64,000 nt of DNA, from the NCBI GenBank assembly GCA_900472625.1, contig UCIT01000026.1:1-64000 (forward strand), written 5' to 3'. Each line of letters begins with the position of its first letter. Position 1 is the first letter of the stretch. The stretch comes from Hyphomicrobiales bacterium (GTDB lineage: Bacteria; Pseudomonadota; Alphaproteobacteria; Rhizobiales; Rhizobiaceae). Below are positions 53,320 through 62,096 of this stretch, one piece after another. Under the pieces are notes generated by a model. The model was not told where the DNA came from and searched no databases. It was given only the letters and a program-made list of their open reading frames with translations. A program made the translations under genes and the position numbers.

Positions 53320-54894
53320 ATGTTTCGCACATACGCAGCTCGCGGGCCCGGCTCGGCTTTACACCACGATCTGGCTTTCGGGGTGGCGTCAGCGGCGCTC
53401 GCTGGCGTGGTGTTTTTCATCGATACATTCACGAATATCGAAGGAGCTATCGCTGTACTCTATGTGATTGCGACCCTGCTCGCAGCGCAGGTGGTGTCAC
53501 AATCCGGGCTAATCGCTTGCGCGTGCATCTTCGCCGTACTCGTGATGATCTCATACGGCTACACGCACTTTTCCAACTATGATCTGCAATCGACCACTCG
53601 GTTGTTCGTCGCGCTGGCCGCGCTGTTGGTCACCACGGTGCTGCTGATTAAGACCGAACGTGCTCGACTTTCCCTCCTTTCTCTAAACGCGGCGCTAAAG
53701 GAGAGCGAATTTCGATACCGTTCGATATTTGACCAAACCCGTGTGGCACTGTGGGAACGAGACTATTCGAGTTTGCGGTCCTACCTGATGGAGTTGAAGG
53801 CCGCTGGGGAATGCAACGTTAGAAACCTAGCGCGAGCGGATCCTAAGTTCGTGGATGAATGTCTCAGCCGTATCATGGTGGTAGCCGTCAACGAGGCGGC
53901 ACGAGAGTTGCTTGGGCCGCAATCCGCATCGGTGGGCGAGCTGCGAAAGTCCATCCTGTCCGGGCATGAGAAATTTCTCGATCTGCTTCAGGTGATAGTC
54001 GATGGTGGCAGGGTCTACGAGGACAAGGTTGAGGCTCGAAGCGATACGGACGAAGAAAAGCTGGTCTTGCTGAGCGTCAAATTCCCTGAAGATCCTGATG
54101 CTTTCGATAGAGTGGTTGTGAGCATGGTCGATGTCACGCAGCGGGAACTGGCGTTGAAGACCCTTGCCGAAGCGCAAGCGGAACTCGCGAAGGCATCGAA
54201 AGCCACCGCTATCGGAGCGATGTCGGCGTCCTTGGCCCACGAACTGAACCAGCCTCTAGGCGCCGTGCTGGTGAACGCTCCCACCTTGTTGAGGTGGCTC
54301 GACCGGGATCCGCCGGACATCTCCGCTGCACGCCGCTCGACGGAAAGGATTATCCGCGACGCCCAGCGCGCCAGCGAAATCATAAAGAACACTAGGGGCC
54401 TTCTCTCCCAAACCGCCGGCAGGCTGGAACTGGTCCGCATCGACGATCTAATCGACGAGACACTCGCGTTGATGGAGCACGAACTTCATCGCAGCGTTAC
54501 CTCGATCGTCGTTCAGATTGCCCCCAGTATCACTGTCCCCACGGTACGGATCGAACTGCAGCAGGTTTTGATCAACCTCATCACGAATGCGATCCAGGCG
54601 ATGGTTGAAGGCAATGCGGAACAGCGGATGATCACCGTCACCGCAGACGCTCACGACAGCGCTCATCTACGGATCAAGGTCCGTGACAGCGGCCCAGGTA
54701 TCGACGCCAAAATATTGAAGACCCTGTTCACCCCATTTAAGACCACAAAGCCTACCGGACTGGGCATGGGGCTCTCGATTTGCAAGTCAACATTAGAGGC
54801 GCGGGGCGGAAGATTGAGCGGCTACAACGACGACAGAGGCGGCGCCGTGTTTGAGATTGAGTTGCCGTTTGGAGCGGAGTTGGCCGATGCGTAA
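53320..54894 (+). CDS. Membrane PAS histidine kinase, FixL-like catalytic core
   Basis: The protein has 524 residues. Three or four membrane helices (about 18-110) are followed by a PAS-like sensor segment (about 130-275) related to the third PAS of the kinase at 1267, HisKA with H307 in AHELNQPLGA, and an ATPase domain with RDSGPGID and GLGMGLSICKS. It overlaps the response regulator start by 8 bases, so the pair is coupled. No heme signature is evident. Paralogues at 1267 and 57584 share the kinase core, including the RWLDRDPPDI-type region. Confidence 0.93.
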   Translation: MFRTYAARGPGSALHHDLAFGVASAALAGVVFFIDTFTNIEGAIAVLYVIATLLAAQVVSQSGLIACACIFAVLVMISYGYTHFSNYDLQSTTRLFVALAALLVTTVLLIKTERARLSLLSLNAALKESEFRYRSIFDQTRVALWERDYSSLRSYLMELKAAGECNVRNLARADPKFVDECLSRIMVVAVNEAARELLGPQSASVGELRKSILSGHEKFLDLLQVIVDGGRVYEDKVEARSDTDEEKLVLLSVKFPEDPDAFDRVVVSMVDVTQRELALKTLAEAQAELAKASKATAIGAMSASLAHELNQPLGAVLVNAPTLLRWLDRDPPDISAARRSTERIIRDAQRASEIIKNTRGLLSQTAGRLELVRIDDLIDETLALMEHELHRSVTSIVVQIAPSITVPTVRIELQQVLINLITNAIQAMVEGNAEQRMITVTADAHDSAHLRIKVRDSGPGIDAKILKTLFTPFKTTKPTGLGMGLSICKSTLEARGGRLSGYNDDRGGAVFEIELPFGAELADA

Positions 54895-55537
54895 GGGTGA
54901 GACATCGAAAGATTTGGCCGCGGTCGTTTTTATCGTCGACGACGATTTGTCGATGCGGGACGCCCTCACCGATCTGTTCTTGTCGATGAACTTCGACGTA
55001 GAAGCATTCGAGACGCCCGCAGCCTTTCTCGAGCGAGCCGCAAGCGACCGACACGGCTGTATTCTTCTCGACGTACGCCTGCCAGGGCTGAACGGACTCG
55101 ATTTCCAAACCCATCTTGACCGTGTTGGCAACCAGATGCCCATCGTCTTCATGACAGGCTTCGGCGACGTGCCAATGAGTGTGAGAGCAATGAAGGCGGG
55201 TGCCATCGATTTCCTAATCAAGCCGTTCAAGGATCAGGACATGCTGGACGCCGTGGCGGTGGCTTTGGAGCGAGACCGTCAAAGGCGTTGCCGCAGTGCT
55301 GAAATCAAGGCCGTAAAGGAACGTTTCGATGCCCTCACGCCGCGTGAACGGGAGACTATGCTGGCGGTTGCCAAGGGGCTTATGAACAAGCAGATAGCTC
55401 ATCAACTAGGTATTAGCGAAGTCACGGTGAAACTGCATCGCGGAAGCGTTATGAGAAAGTTGAACGTTCGTTCGGTGGCGGACCTGGTGCGAATGGTCGA
55501 GTTTCTGAACGACGATCCAATCTCACCTGCACCTTAG
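54887..55537 (+). CDS. FixJ-family response regulator (REC + LuxR-type HTH)
   Basis: The protein has 216 residues from ATG 54887, overlapping the kinase end. The receiver has VDDD, phospho-acceptor D62 in LLDVRLPG, and FMTGFGDVPMS. The HTH begins LTPRERET with recognition helix ISEVTVKLHR, identical to that of the regulator at 190. The two are therefore likely to bind the same DNA, and class A sites flank both genes. It is the probable cognate regulator of the kinase at 53320. Confidence 0.94.
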   Translation: MRKGETSKDLAAVVFIVDDDLSMRDALTDLFLSMNFDVEAFETPAAFLERAASDRHGCILLDVRLPGLNGLDFQTHLDRVGNQMPIVFMTGFGDVPMSVRAMKAGAIDFLIKPFKDQDMLDAVAVALERDRQRRCRSAEIKAVKERFDALTPRERETMLAVAKGLMNKQIAHQLGISEVTVKLHRGSVMRKLNVRSVADLVRMVEFLNDDPISPAP

Positions 55538-55542
55538 TGTGG
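55527..55542 (+). promoter_or_regulatory. Class A motif, site A3
   Basis: CTGCACCTTAGTGTGG has an imperfect left arm, a perfect right arm and the GTACCC extension. It overlaps the stop of the regulator gene and is 27 bases before the receiver-only gene at 55570, consistent with an internal promoter there. Confidence 0.6.
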
Positions 55543-55569
55543 TACCCGTGAGTTCGACTGCGGGCGATA

Positions 55570-55977
55570 ATGTCTCAACTGAAAGAGACAAAGAAAGCAA
55601 TGGTCGTGCCCCGTGTACCCACAATAGCAATAGTAGATGACGATATCGCCATGCGCGAAGCGATGGAGGATCTGGTGAAATCCTACGGCTACGGATGCCG
55701 TCTTTTCAGTACAGCCGAGGAATTCCTTGATTTTCAGCCGCGCTCAGACATTGACTGCGTCGTCGTCGACGTCCAAATGCCTGGGATGAGCGGTATCGAG
55801 ATGCAACAAGCTCTAAATGGGCACTCGCCGCGCCCCCCAACAATCTTTGTCACCTCTTACACCGATAACCTAACGAAGAGGGAGGCGGTTGCTGGTGGAG
55901 CTTCCGCGTTCCTCTTCAAACCCGTAGACATCCAGGCGTTGATGGCGTGTATAGTAGAGGCCGTAGGTCGCCCTTGA
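55570..55977 (+). CDS. Receiver-only response regulator
   Basis: This 135-residue REC domain has IVDDD, phospho-acceptor in VVVDVQMPGMSG, TSYTD and LFKPVD, without an output domain. It is paralogous to the protein at 815 (shared DVQMPGMSGIE). It sits 32 bases after the FixJ-like regulator but has its own class A site. A role as a phosphate sink or kinase modulator is inferred. Confidence 0.9.
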   Translation: MSQLKETKKAMVVPRVPTIAIVDDDIAMREAMEDLVKSYGYGCRLFSTAEEFLDFQPRSDIDCVVVDVQMPGMSGIEMQQALNGHSPRPPTIFVTSYTDNLTKREAVAGGASAFLFKPVDIQALMACIVEAVGRP

Positions 55978-56011
55978 AACTCTGCGCTGAGCAGAGCGCT
56001 GCCGGACTTTA

Positions 56012-56464
56012 TCAATCCCAACCTGGGCCAAATGGACCATAGATTCCAGAAATCGACGGACCCCAGGCATCCCAATCCCACAGATCGTCATTGTAGTCCT
56101 GCGCGACCCACTCCTCCTGATTCAAGATCCGCCGCTGCTGCTGTGACTGTCGGTAATGATCATAGGCCTTCTGCGAGCCGATATAGATGCAGTTGCACCC
56201 TGCCGGGTCGGAGTAGACATATGAGACAGTGTTGCCATTAACGCGTCTCAGGAATTTGTTGGCAGGAAGCCTGGCCTGCATGGTTTTGCGCTCTTGGTTG
56301 TTCGCGGGGCGCTCGACGAACCCTGCAGCCGCGAGATTGTCGTCTTTTGACAGGCCTCCTCCCCCTGCAGTTGTACACGAAACCAGTATAATAGCTTGTG
56401 AGAGAGTTAAAATACAGCCCAATGCAACGTTTGTAAGCAACCGCGTCTTTGACTGGCACGACAT
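56012..56464 (-). CDS. Putative lipoprotein of unknown function
   Basis: The protein has 150 residues, with GGAGGATCG upstream of the ATG. A signal with a lipobox-like LVSC (after LTLSQAIILVSC) precedes a polar chain. KTMQARLPANKFLRRVNG and YSDPAGCNCIYIGSQKAYDHYRQ recall small conserved rhizobial envelope proteins. The C-terminus is Trp/Gly/Pro-rich. A class A site lies 90 bases upstream. Confidence 0.72.
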   Translation of the reverse strand: MSCQSKTRLLTNVALGCILTLSQAIILVSCTTAGGGGLSKDDNLAAAGFVERPANNQERKTMQARLPANKFLRRVNGNTVSYVYSDPAGCNCIYIGSQKAYDHYRQSQQQRRILNQEEWVAQDYNDDLWDWDAWGPSISGIYGPFGPGWD

Positions 56465-56554
56465 CTTGCGATCCTCCTTGTGCGCTGGTTTTCACCTGGA
56501 GGCAGGTTAGGCAACTTGGTATCTGCACATAATCACCCCGGAGGCGTGCTCCAC

Positions 56555-56570
56555 CTACACCTTGGTGTGG
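56555..56570 (-). promoter_or_regulatory. Class A motif, site A4
   Basis: CTACACCTTGGTGTGG on the plus strand keeps the ACAC and GTGT arms. It lies between the 3' end of the regulator at 56609 and the start of the putative lipoprotein at 56464, so it most likely serves the lipoprotein gene. Confidence 0.55.
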
Positions 56571-56608
56571 TCAGCCAGCATCGTCCGCAATGGGCGCCGC
56601 CGTCTCGT

Positions 56609-57244
56609 TCAACGGGCAGCAACCGAAGCACCTGATAAGAGCTTCAGTTTTTCAGATATTCGGACGAGTTCCGCGACAGAGTTGGTTTGCATCTTATGCA
56701 TGACACGGCTGCGGTGGATCTGCAGCGTTACCTCGCTTATGCCCAACTGGGCCGCTGCCTGCTTGTTGAGAAGACCACCCACGATCAGCGGAAGAACATC
56801 GCGTTCTCGTGGCGTGAGCGTAGCCAACTTGTCTCTTAGTGCCGCAAGCGTTGCGGCGTCCCTCCTTCTGAGGCGATCTTGTTCAAATGCCGCATTGATA
56901 GATTCGAGCAGTTCCGATTGCTCGAACGGCTTGGTAAGGAAATTTACGGCACCGCGCTTTATCGCCTTAACGGTCGTGGGAATATCACCGTATCCAGTGA
57001 TGAAGACAATTGGGGGGTGGGCCTCTTGATCAACTTGCATTTGGAATTCTAGGCCGCTTATCATTGGGAGCTCGATATCGAGTATCAGGCAACCAGGCGT
57101 GTCTGGGCGGCTAAAAGCGGTGTACTCAGCGATGGATCCGAACGCATGTGCGTTCATGCCCTTCGCTTCGAGTAGATCGCGAACGGCTACACGCATTCGT
57201 TCGTCGTCGTCTACAATGTAAACGATGCAGTCATCTTGTTTCAT
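56609..57244 (-). CDS. FixJ-family response regulator (REC + LuxR-type HTH)
   Basis: The protein has 211 residues from ATG 57244 (an earlier start at 57262 is in frame). It has a receiver with VDDD and phospho-acceptor D56 in LILDIELPM, then FITGYGDIP, KPFEQSE, and an HTH starting LTPRERDV with recognition helix ISEVTLQIHR. It is more diverged from the other two regulators (VKL becomes LQI). It is divergent from the kinase at 57584, its probable partner. Confidence 0.93.
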   Translation of the reverse strand: MKQDDCIVYIVDDDERMRVAVRDLLEAKGMNAHAFGSIAEYTAFSRPDTPGCLILDIELPMISGLEFQMQVDQEAHPPIVFITGYGDIPTTVKAIKRGAVNFLTKPFEQSELLESINAAFEQDRLRRRDAATLAALRDKLATLTPRERDVLPLIVGGLLNKQAAAQLGISEVTLQIHRSRVMHKMQTNSVAELVRISEKLKLLSGASVAAR

Positions 57245-57583
57245 CGCGACGCCCCGAAGCAAGTCTTCGAAAACATCCAGATGAGATACGTTGCAGTCTG
57301 TTTCCCCATCAGCAACAACGTTTACAACTCCCTTCGTGTGGCACCAAAAAGGCGATGAAGGAGTGCGGGAGTGAATTTGCCCTACTCCATCATCTACAGA
57401 TGCATGGGGATACTACCACACGACAATGGATTCGGAAATTGGAAGAGCGAAGGCACTCCATGCTCGGGAGCAATCGTAACGCAAATCCATTATAGATAAG
57501 CGCCCACCGATGCTGATACTATTCCGAGTACACCTGTTCTCGCCCACGATGAGGCGCGGTATGGGCAGATATTGGAGTAGAAG
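57245..57583. other. Divergent promoter region with distant inverted half-sites
   Basis: About 340 bases lie between the third regulator and its kinase. TCGTGTGG at 57334-57341 and CCACACGA at 57416-57423 are perfect inverted copies 74 bases apart, each containing the CCACAC half of the class A motif. They could be paired half-sites, or chance. Confidence 0.4.
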
Positions 57584-59263
57584 ATGACCTACCTCAAGTA
57601 TCAAAAATCACTTATATACCCGGCGATTGCATTTGTCATTCTTTATGCGGCGCTAAGTGTCTTCTCGTCGATAGAAAACACGGCGCTAAGGCTGACATTC
57701 GTGGGCGCTGTTGGATGCATCGTCGCTCTCGTTGTGCGACTGGCTACTTCGGACGGCCCACGACCCGGCCGGACGATTGACGTTGACGCAGTTCCGGGCC
57801 TCGCTTGGCTCTCCGGAAGCGACGGCCGCATCACCGCCATGAATTGTCGCATGAGGGACTACTTAGAAGTCCCGGTCGGCTCGATGTCGGTAGCGCGCAA
57901 ATCGATCCACCCTGAGGATCGGAACAAAACGGTGGACCTCTGGCAGCAGAAGAGTCTTAGGGAGATGCGAAATACCCATCGTCTGATGGGCCCCGATGGC
58001 AACTGCCGTTGGTTTCGCTCGGTTGTTCAGCCGTTAACGAGCGGGGGCACGGTTGTCGGTTGGTGTGGCACATTCATTGATATAGATGACCAAAAGCGGG
58101 CTGAGGACGCTCTGCGCAGCAGTGAAGAAAATCTTCGGTCGATCCTCGACAACATACCTGGGCAGATCGTCACGGCGGATGCTAACGGAGATAATGACTA
58201 CTCCAACCGAAATAGCGTCAAATTCTTCGGAGGTTCCTTCCATGAGGTCAACGCGTCGGGGTTCAAGGACTTCATTCATCCAGACGACATCGAGGAGTTC
58301 GATGCTGAGCGCATTCACTGCATAGAAAACGCTGTGGCCATGGATCGGCTGTGCAGAATGCGCAGGCATGATGGCGTCTATCGCTGGTTTCGCATGCGAG
58401 TAAACCCTGCCCTCGATGAAAACGGGCGAGTGCTTCGGTGGTACGGCCTTCACAGCGACATAGACGACGAAGTGAAGGCGCTGGAAAAGTTGCAGGCAGC
58501 GCAGGAAAAGCTCGCACAGTCCTCTCATCTCGCAGGACTGGCAGAGGTCTCCGCATCGACAGCGCACGAACTAAAGCAACCGCTTGCCGCTCTGGTAACG
58601 AACAGTCAAGCTTGCCAGAGTTGGCTATCTGCCAGTCCACCAAATTTGGAAAGGGCCAGGCGCAGTGCTGAGCGGATCGTAAAAAACGCCATGCAGGCTT
58701 CGGAAGTCGTCGCCCGCGTTAGGGGGCTCTTCGCCCAAAAACAACCCAACAAAGATCTGGTCGACATCAACGAAATCGTCGATGACGTTATTCAAGTCGT
58801 GCGCACTAAACACAGGAACCGGGAGCTCACCGTCAATCGGAAGCTCGATGAAGCGCTGCCCCTCGTGCCGGCAGACCGCGTTCAGATACAACAAGTATTC
58901 TATAATCTCGCCCGAAATTGCGTTGAGGCCATGCAGTCCAACGTGGACCAGCCGGTCGTGTTGGACGTACGATCTCTCTCTGTCGATGGCGCCGTGCGCG
59001 TAGAGGTAGTTGATAACGGGGAGGGCATTTCCGACCCACAGCAGATTTTCGAACCCTTCTACACCACAAAAAAGGACGGCATGGGAATGGGTCTATCGAT
59101 CTGCCGTTCGATCATCGACGCCCATGATGGAAAGCTCTGGGCGGAGAGGATTGTCCCAAGGGGATCATTGTTCGTTTTTGAACTTCCGCTCCCCCCGAAG
59201 CTGGGGCAGGCCTTAAACGGTCGGCGAACGCGATCGGAGGGCGTCGCAGCCGAGAATATTTAA
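57584..59263 (+). CDS. PAS histidine kinase with two membrane helices, FixL-like core
   Basis: The protein has 559 residues: two N-terminal membrane helices (about 10-52), PAS/PAC domains at about 70-175 and 185-300 (both with IHPED/IHPDD and RWFR features of PAS_3), HisKA with H328 in AHELKQPLAA, and an ATPase domain with VVDNGEGI and GMGMGLSICRS. It is the third FixL-like kinase of the window, divergent from the regulator at 56609. The asparagine normal at HExNQP is replaced by lysine, a local oddity. Confidence 0.93.
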   Translation: MTYLKYQKSLIYPAIAFVILYAALSVFSSIENTALRLTFVGAVGCIVALVVRLATSDGPRPGRTIDVDAVPGLAWLSGSDGRITAMNCRMRDYLEVPVGSMSVARKSIHPEDRNKTVDLWQQKSLREMRNTHRLMGPDGNCRWFRSVVQPLTSGGTVVGWCGTFIDIDDQKRAEDALRSSEENLRSILDNIPGQIVTADANGDNDYSNRNSVKFFGGSFHEVNASGFKDFIHPDDIEEFDAERIHCIENAVAMDRLCRMRRHDGVYRWFRMRVNPALDENGRVLRWYGLHSDIDDEVKALEKLQAAQEKLAQSSHLAGLAEVSASTAHELKQPLAALVTNSQACQSWLSASPPNLERARRSAERIVKNAMQASEVVARVRGLFAQKQPNKDLVDINEIVDDVIQVVRTKHRNRELTVNRKLDEALPLVPADRVQIQQVFYNLARNCVEAMQSNVDQPVVLDVRSLSVDGAVRVEVVDNGEGISDPQQIFEPFYTTKKDGMGMGLSICRSIIDAHDGKLWAERIVPRGSLFVFELPLPPKLGQALNGRRTRSEGVAAENI

Positions 59264-59361
59264 TGCAGAACCGATGCGTTTGTAATTGGCGATTGGCAAT
59301 TGGCAAACAACCAGAACGACAACCCTTGCACAAGGGAAGAAAGCATTGAGGAGTAACCGAG

Positions 59362-60984
59362 ATGGGAAGCGTTAGGACCTTGAACGACAATGCGGCAACC
59401 CTCTTCGAAAGCACCGAAATGAATCGCGGTCCTACCCACGCATCCCGCGGCGGCGCGTTGACCAACGATGTAGCGGCCGAGAGCGTCTTGGTTTTCGGCC
59501 CGTTTTGTATGTCGATTACGGAGCGTTGGCTGCGTAGAGACAACACTCAGCTAAACTTGAGCAGCCGTGCATTCGATATCTTGGCCGTCCTGATTTCCCG
59601 TGCTGGGTCGATAGTCAGTGCGCGAGAGCTTTTCGAGATCGTATGGCCCGAAGTTGTCGTAGAGGCGTCCAATCTCCGTGTCCATATCGTCGCGCTTCGG
59701 AAGGCTTTAAGCGATGGCGCTGACGGTCTGCGCTTCGTGATAAACGTACCTGGACGCGGGTACATGTTCGTCGCCCCGGTAAAAAAAGCTTCGTCGGTGG
59801 ACGACCTCCCTCTCACTTTGCAAGCCCAGCAGAGGTTGCCAAGCATTCCACGTCAGCTATTTGGTCGCGCAGAAGCGGTAGAAAAACTCTCGGCGCTTGT
59901 ATTATCTAGGCGATTTGTTTCCGTTGTGGGACACGGCGGAGTCGGAAAAACGGCCGTGTCAATTGCCGCCGCCGGCGTGCTCCGGCCAGCATTTGGGGAA
60001 GATGGCGTATGTTTCCTAGAGCTGGCTTCCACCACCGATCCTACTCTAGCTCTGGCCGCGAAGCTTTCCATCGCGCCTTGCCCGTTCAATCGCATCAACA
60101 CACAAGATGCCATCGTTAGATTCCTGAAGGACAAGCGTCTGCTTCTGGTGTTCGATAATTGCGAGCATGTGATTGATGCAATCGCGCCACTTGCTGCACG
60201 TATTTTCGATGAAGCACCTTCTGTTCATCTGTTGGCGACCAGCCGAGAAGCGTTACGCGCCAACGGGGAGAACGTGGAGTTCCTGCCCCCCTTGGAGCAC
60301 ACAACGCCAGGCCCGACTTCGCAAAACATCGCGCCGGCCGTGCAATTGTTTTTAGAGCGCGCCGCCGCAGCCGGAGGTCCCCCATCAATGTGCGACGCGG
60401 ACGCTCCTGCGGTTTTGGAGATCTGCCGGCGACTTGACGGTTTGCCGATTGCGATAGAGCTGGTTGCCAGCCGTGTCGCGACACACGGACTGCTTGGGAT
60501 CGCGGAGTTGATCGAGCAGGACGCCGTTCTAACGTTGCAAGGACAACGAAGCTGTCTTCCGCGGCATCAGACGCTAAATGCCCTTGTAGATTGGAGCTTC
60601 AACTTGCTCTCCGCCGATGAGCAACAGCTACTTATGAAACTCTCCACATTTGCAGGATCGTTTACGCTGGAGGCCGTGAGAAGCCTTTATGGCCAGTCCG
60701 ACAGCGAGGGTGCACGAACGGCCAGCGCTTTGTCTGGTCTCGTTGACAAATCCCTCGTTCAGGTCTCTCGCTCGCGGACTGCTCTGTACTATAGGCTGCT
60801 ACACGTCACGAGGACATATTGCGCTCACAGGCTTGAACGCCAGAGGAGCGGTCAGGCGGAGCCAGTGATGAAGACTTTAGGGGCCGGCGACATTCATGAG
60901 ATCCAGTTTGATGGTACGGTGACGTCAGTCATAGCGTCACCGCATCAGAGGGATTGGGCGTCGCCCGCTTTAGAAGCGAGCTAG
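59362..60984 (+). CDS. Winged-helix/NB-ARC-type ATPase transcriptional regulator
   Basis: The 540 residues comprise an N-terminal OmpR/CadC-type winged helix (about 35-135, NLSSRAFDILAVLISRAG and INVPGRGYMFVAP) followed by a STAND/NB-ARC-type ATPase with VVGHGGVGKTAVS (about residue 195), LLLVFDNCEHV, and the GLPIAIELVA motif. Family relatives usually run to about 900 residues with C-terminal TPR repeats. Here the protein ends soon after the ATPase module, so it is a short form or a truncation. It follows the third kinase by about 100 bases. Confidence 0.85.
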   Translation: MGSVRTLNDNAATLFESTEMNRGPTHASRGGALTNDVAAESVLVFGPFCMSITERWLRRDNTQLNLSSRAFDILAVLISRAGSIVSARELFEIVWPEVVVEASNLRVHIVALRKALSDGADGLRFVINVPGRGYMFVAPVKKASSVDDLPLTLQAQQRLPSIPRQLFGRAEAVEKLSALVLSRRFVSVVGHGGVGKTAVSIAAAGVLRPAFGEDGVCFLELASTTDPTLALAAKLSIAPCPFNRINTQDAIVRFLKDKRLLLVFDNCEHVIDAIAPLAARIFDEAPSVHLLATSREALRANGENVEFLPPLEHTTPGPTSQNIAPAVQLFLERAAAAGGPPSMCDADAPAVLEICRRLDGLPIAIELVASRVATHGLLGIAELIEQDAVLTLQGQRSCLPRHQTLNALVDWSFNLLSADEQQLLMKLSTFAGSFTLEAVRSLYGQSDSEGARTASALSGLVDKSLVQVSRSRTALYYRLLHVTRTYCAHRLERQRSGQAEPVMKTLGAGDIHEIQFDGTVTSVIASPHQRDWASPALEAS

Positions 60985-61097
60985 GCAGATGAAGGTACGA
61001 GCAAACCTATACCAAAGCCCGATTATACGGTGTCGAATACCGATCTAAGATCCATACAAGACGACAGAAATCCTGCCGTTCAACAAGGATGGAACTT

Positions 61098-61421
61098 ATG
61101 AAAACCTATTCCAGAAAAACGGTCGTTGCGGGATTGTTAGCTCTCACGCTTGCAGGCGCCGCAGCTTTCACCAGCGGAGTGGCCGAGGCACACAACAACT
61201 TCGTGAAAGGGCTCGGCGCTGGTCTTGCAGGCGCTGCGATTGGAGGCGCGATCGCCGCAGGCCTGCGCGGGTCATCGCATTACCCTCCATACGAAGCATA
61301 TGCGCCGGAATTTGCACCTCTGCCTGTGGTGGCCCCTGCCCCGTATTACCGTCCACAGTGCCATGTTGTCTGGGAGCAGAATCGATGGGGCGACATGTAT
61401 CGCACGCAGGTGTGCGACTGA
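61098..61421 (+). CDS. Small secreted glycine-zipper-like protein
   Basis: The protein has 107 residues from ATG 61098. A signal (KTYSRKTVVAGLLALTLAGA, cleavage after AEA) is followed by a glycine-zipper-like GLGAGLAGAAIGGAIAAGL helix, a Pro/Tyr-rich linker and a C-terminal pair of cysteines (PQCHVVWEQNRWGDMYRTQVC). Many rhizobial envelope proteins share this layout. Function is unknown. Confidence 0.75.
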   Translation: MKTYSRKTVVAGLLALTLAGAAAFTSGVAEAHNNFVKGLGAGLAGAAIGGAIAAGLRGSSHYPPYEAYAPEFAPLPVVAPAPYYRPQCHVVWEQNRWGDMYRTQVCD

Positions 61422-61422
61422 A

Positions 61423-61453
61423 TGAACGGGCACCTTGGCGGCCCGCCCGTTCA
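61423..61453 (+). terminator. Hairpin between convergent genes
   Basis: TGAACGGGC and GCCCGTTCA form a perfect 9-bp stem just after the stop of the small secreted gene and before the convergent XRE gene's stop. It may terminate transcription in both directions; there is no clear T tract. Confidence 0.55.
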
Positions 61454-61468
61454 AGCGGCAAGACGTGG

Positions 61469-61900
61469 TCATTCGGGTATGGTGGCTGCATCGTCGGCGT
61501 CCAAGGAATTCGAGGCAGCCACGATGAGACTCAGAACTGTGGCCTGTACTTTTGGCGGGCACCTTTGATATCCGTCAATAAGCGTTCGACCTTCTCTGCT
61601 CGAAGCAAATTCCATGCGAGCATTGCTTTCAGCCAGATCGATGTCTTGAGAACCGGGGCCCGTGCCGTCAAAGAAATGAGCAAGAGGTAGGCCGAACATC
61701 GACGCCAGCCGGTGTAAGACAGCCGCACTGACCCGGTTAGTTCCCCTCTCGTATTTCTGGACTTGCTGGAACGTTATGCCCAGGAATTCGGCAATCTGGG
61801 TTTGGCTCAAGTTGGCCAGCATCCGAGCTTGCCGAAGCCTGCTGCCGATCAGGACATCGACATCTGTTACCCGTTTCTTGGTGGAATTCGGAACATTCAT
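61469..61900 (-). CDS. XRE-family helix-turn-helix regulator
   Basis: The protein has 143 residues from ATG 61900 (the frame is open to 61960). An N-terminal Cro/CI-type HTH (about 15-70, GSRLRQARMLANLSQTQIAEFLGITFQQVQKYERGT) is followed by a helical C-terminal part (DLAESNARMEFASSREGRTLIDGY). This two-part layout is common in rhizobial regulators of this size. It is divergent from the FNT channel gene and could act on it. Confidence 0.85.
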   Translation of the reverse strand: MNVPNSTKKRVTDVDVLIGSRLRQARMLANLSQTQIAEFLGITFQQVQKYERGTNRVSAAVLHRLASMFGLPLAHFFDGTGPGSQDIDLAESNARMEFASSREGRTLIDGYQRCPPKVQATVLSLIVAASNSLDADDAATIPE

Positions 61901-62048
61901 ATTTGACCCTTCGACGCTTCCGAAGCTTCCTTCGCCGGCAAGGTTACCAGACAAAGGCATTTGAGGGCTTGCGAAAGCGCCTCAACACGAAACTGTTATC
62001 GGTTTCACCGAATTCGATCGGATGCCGCCCGCAATGGACGGGCTCCCC

Positions 62049-62064
62049 CCACACTTAAGTGTGG
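62049..62064 (+). promoter_or_regulatory. Class A palindrome, site A5, upstream of the FNT channel
   Basis: CCACACTTAAGTGTGG is a perfect 16-bp palindrome followed by TACAC. It is 32 bases before the GTG start at 62097 and about 150 bases from the divergent XRE gene. Confidence 0.72.
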
Positions 62065-62096
62065 TACACGAGAGCGCATTCGAACCTTAGGATCTT

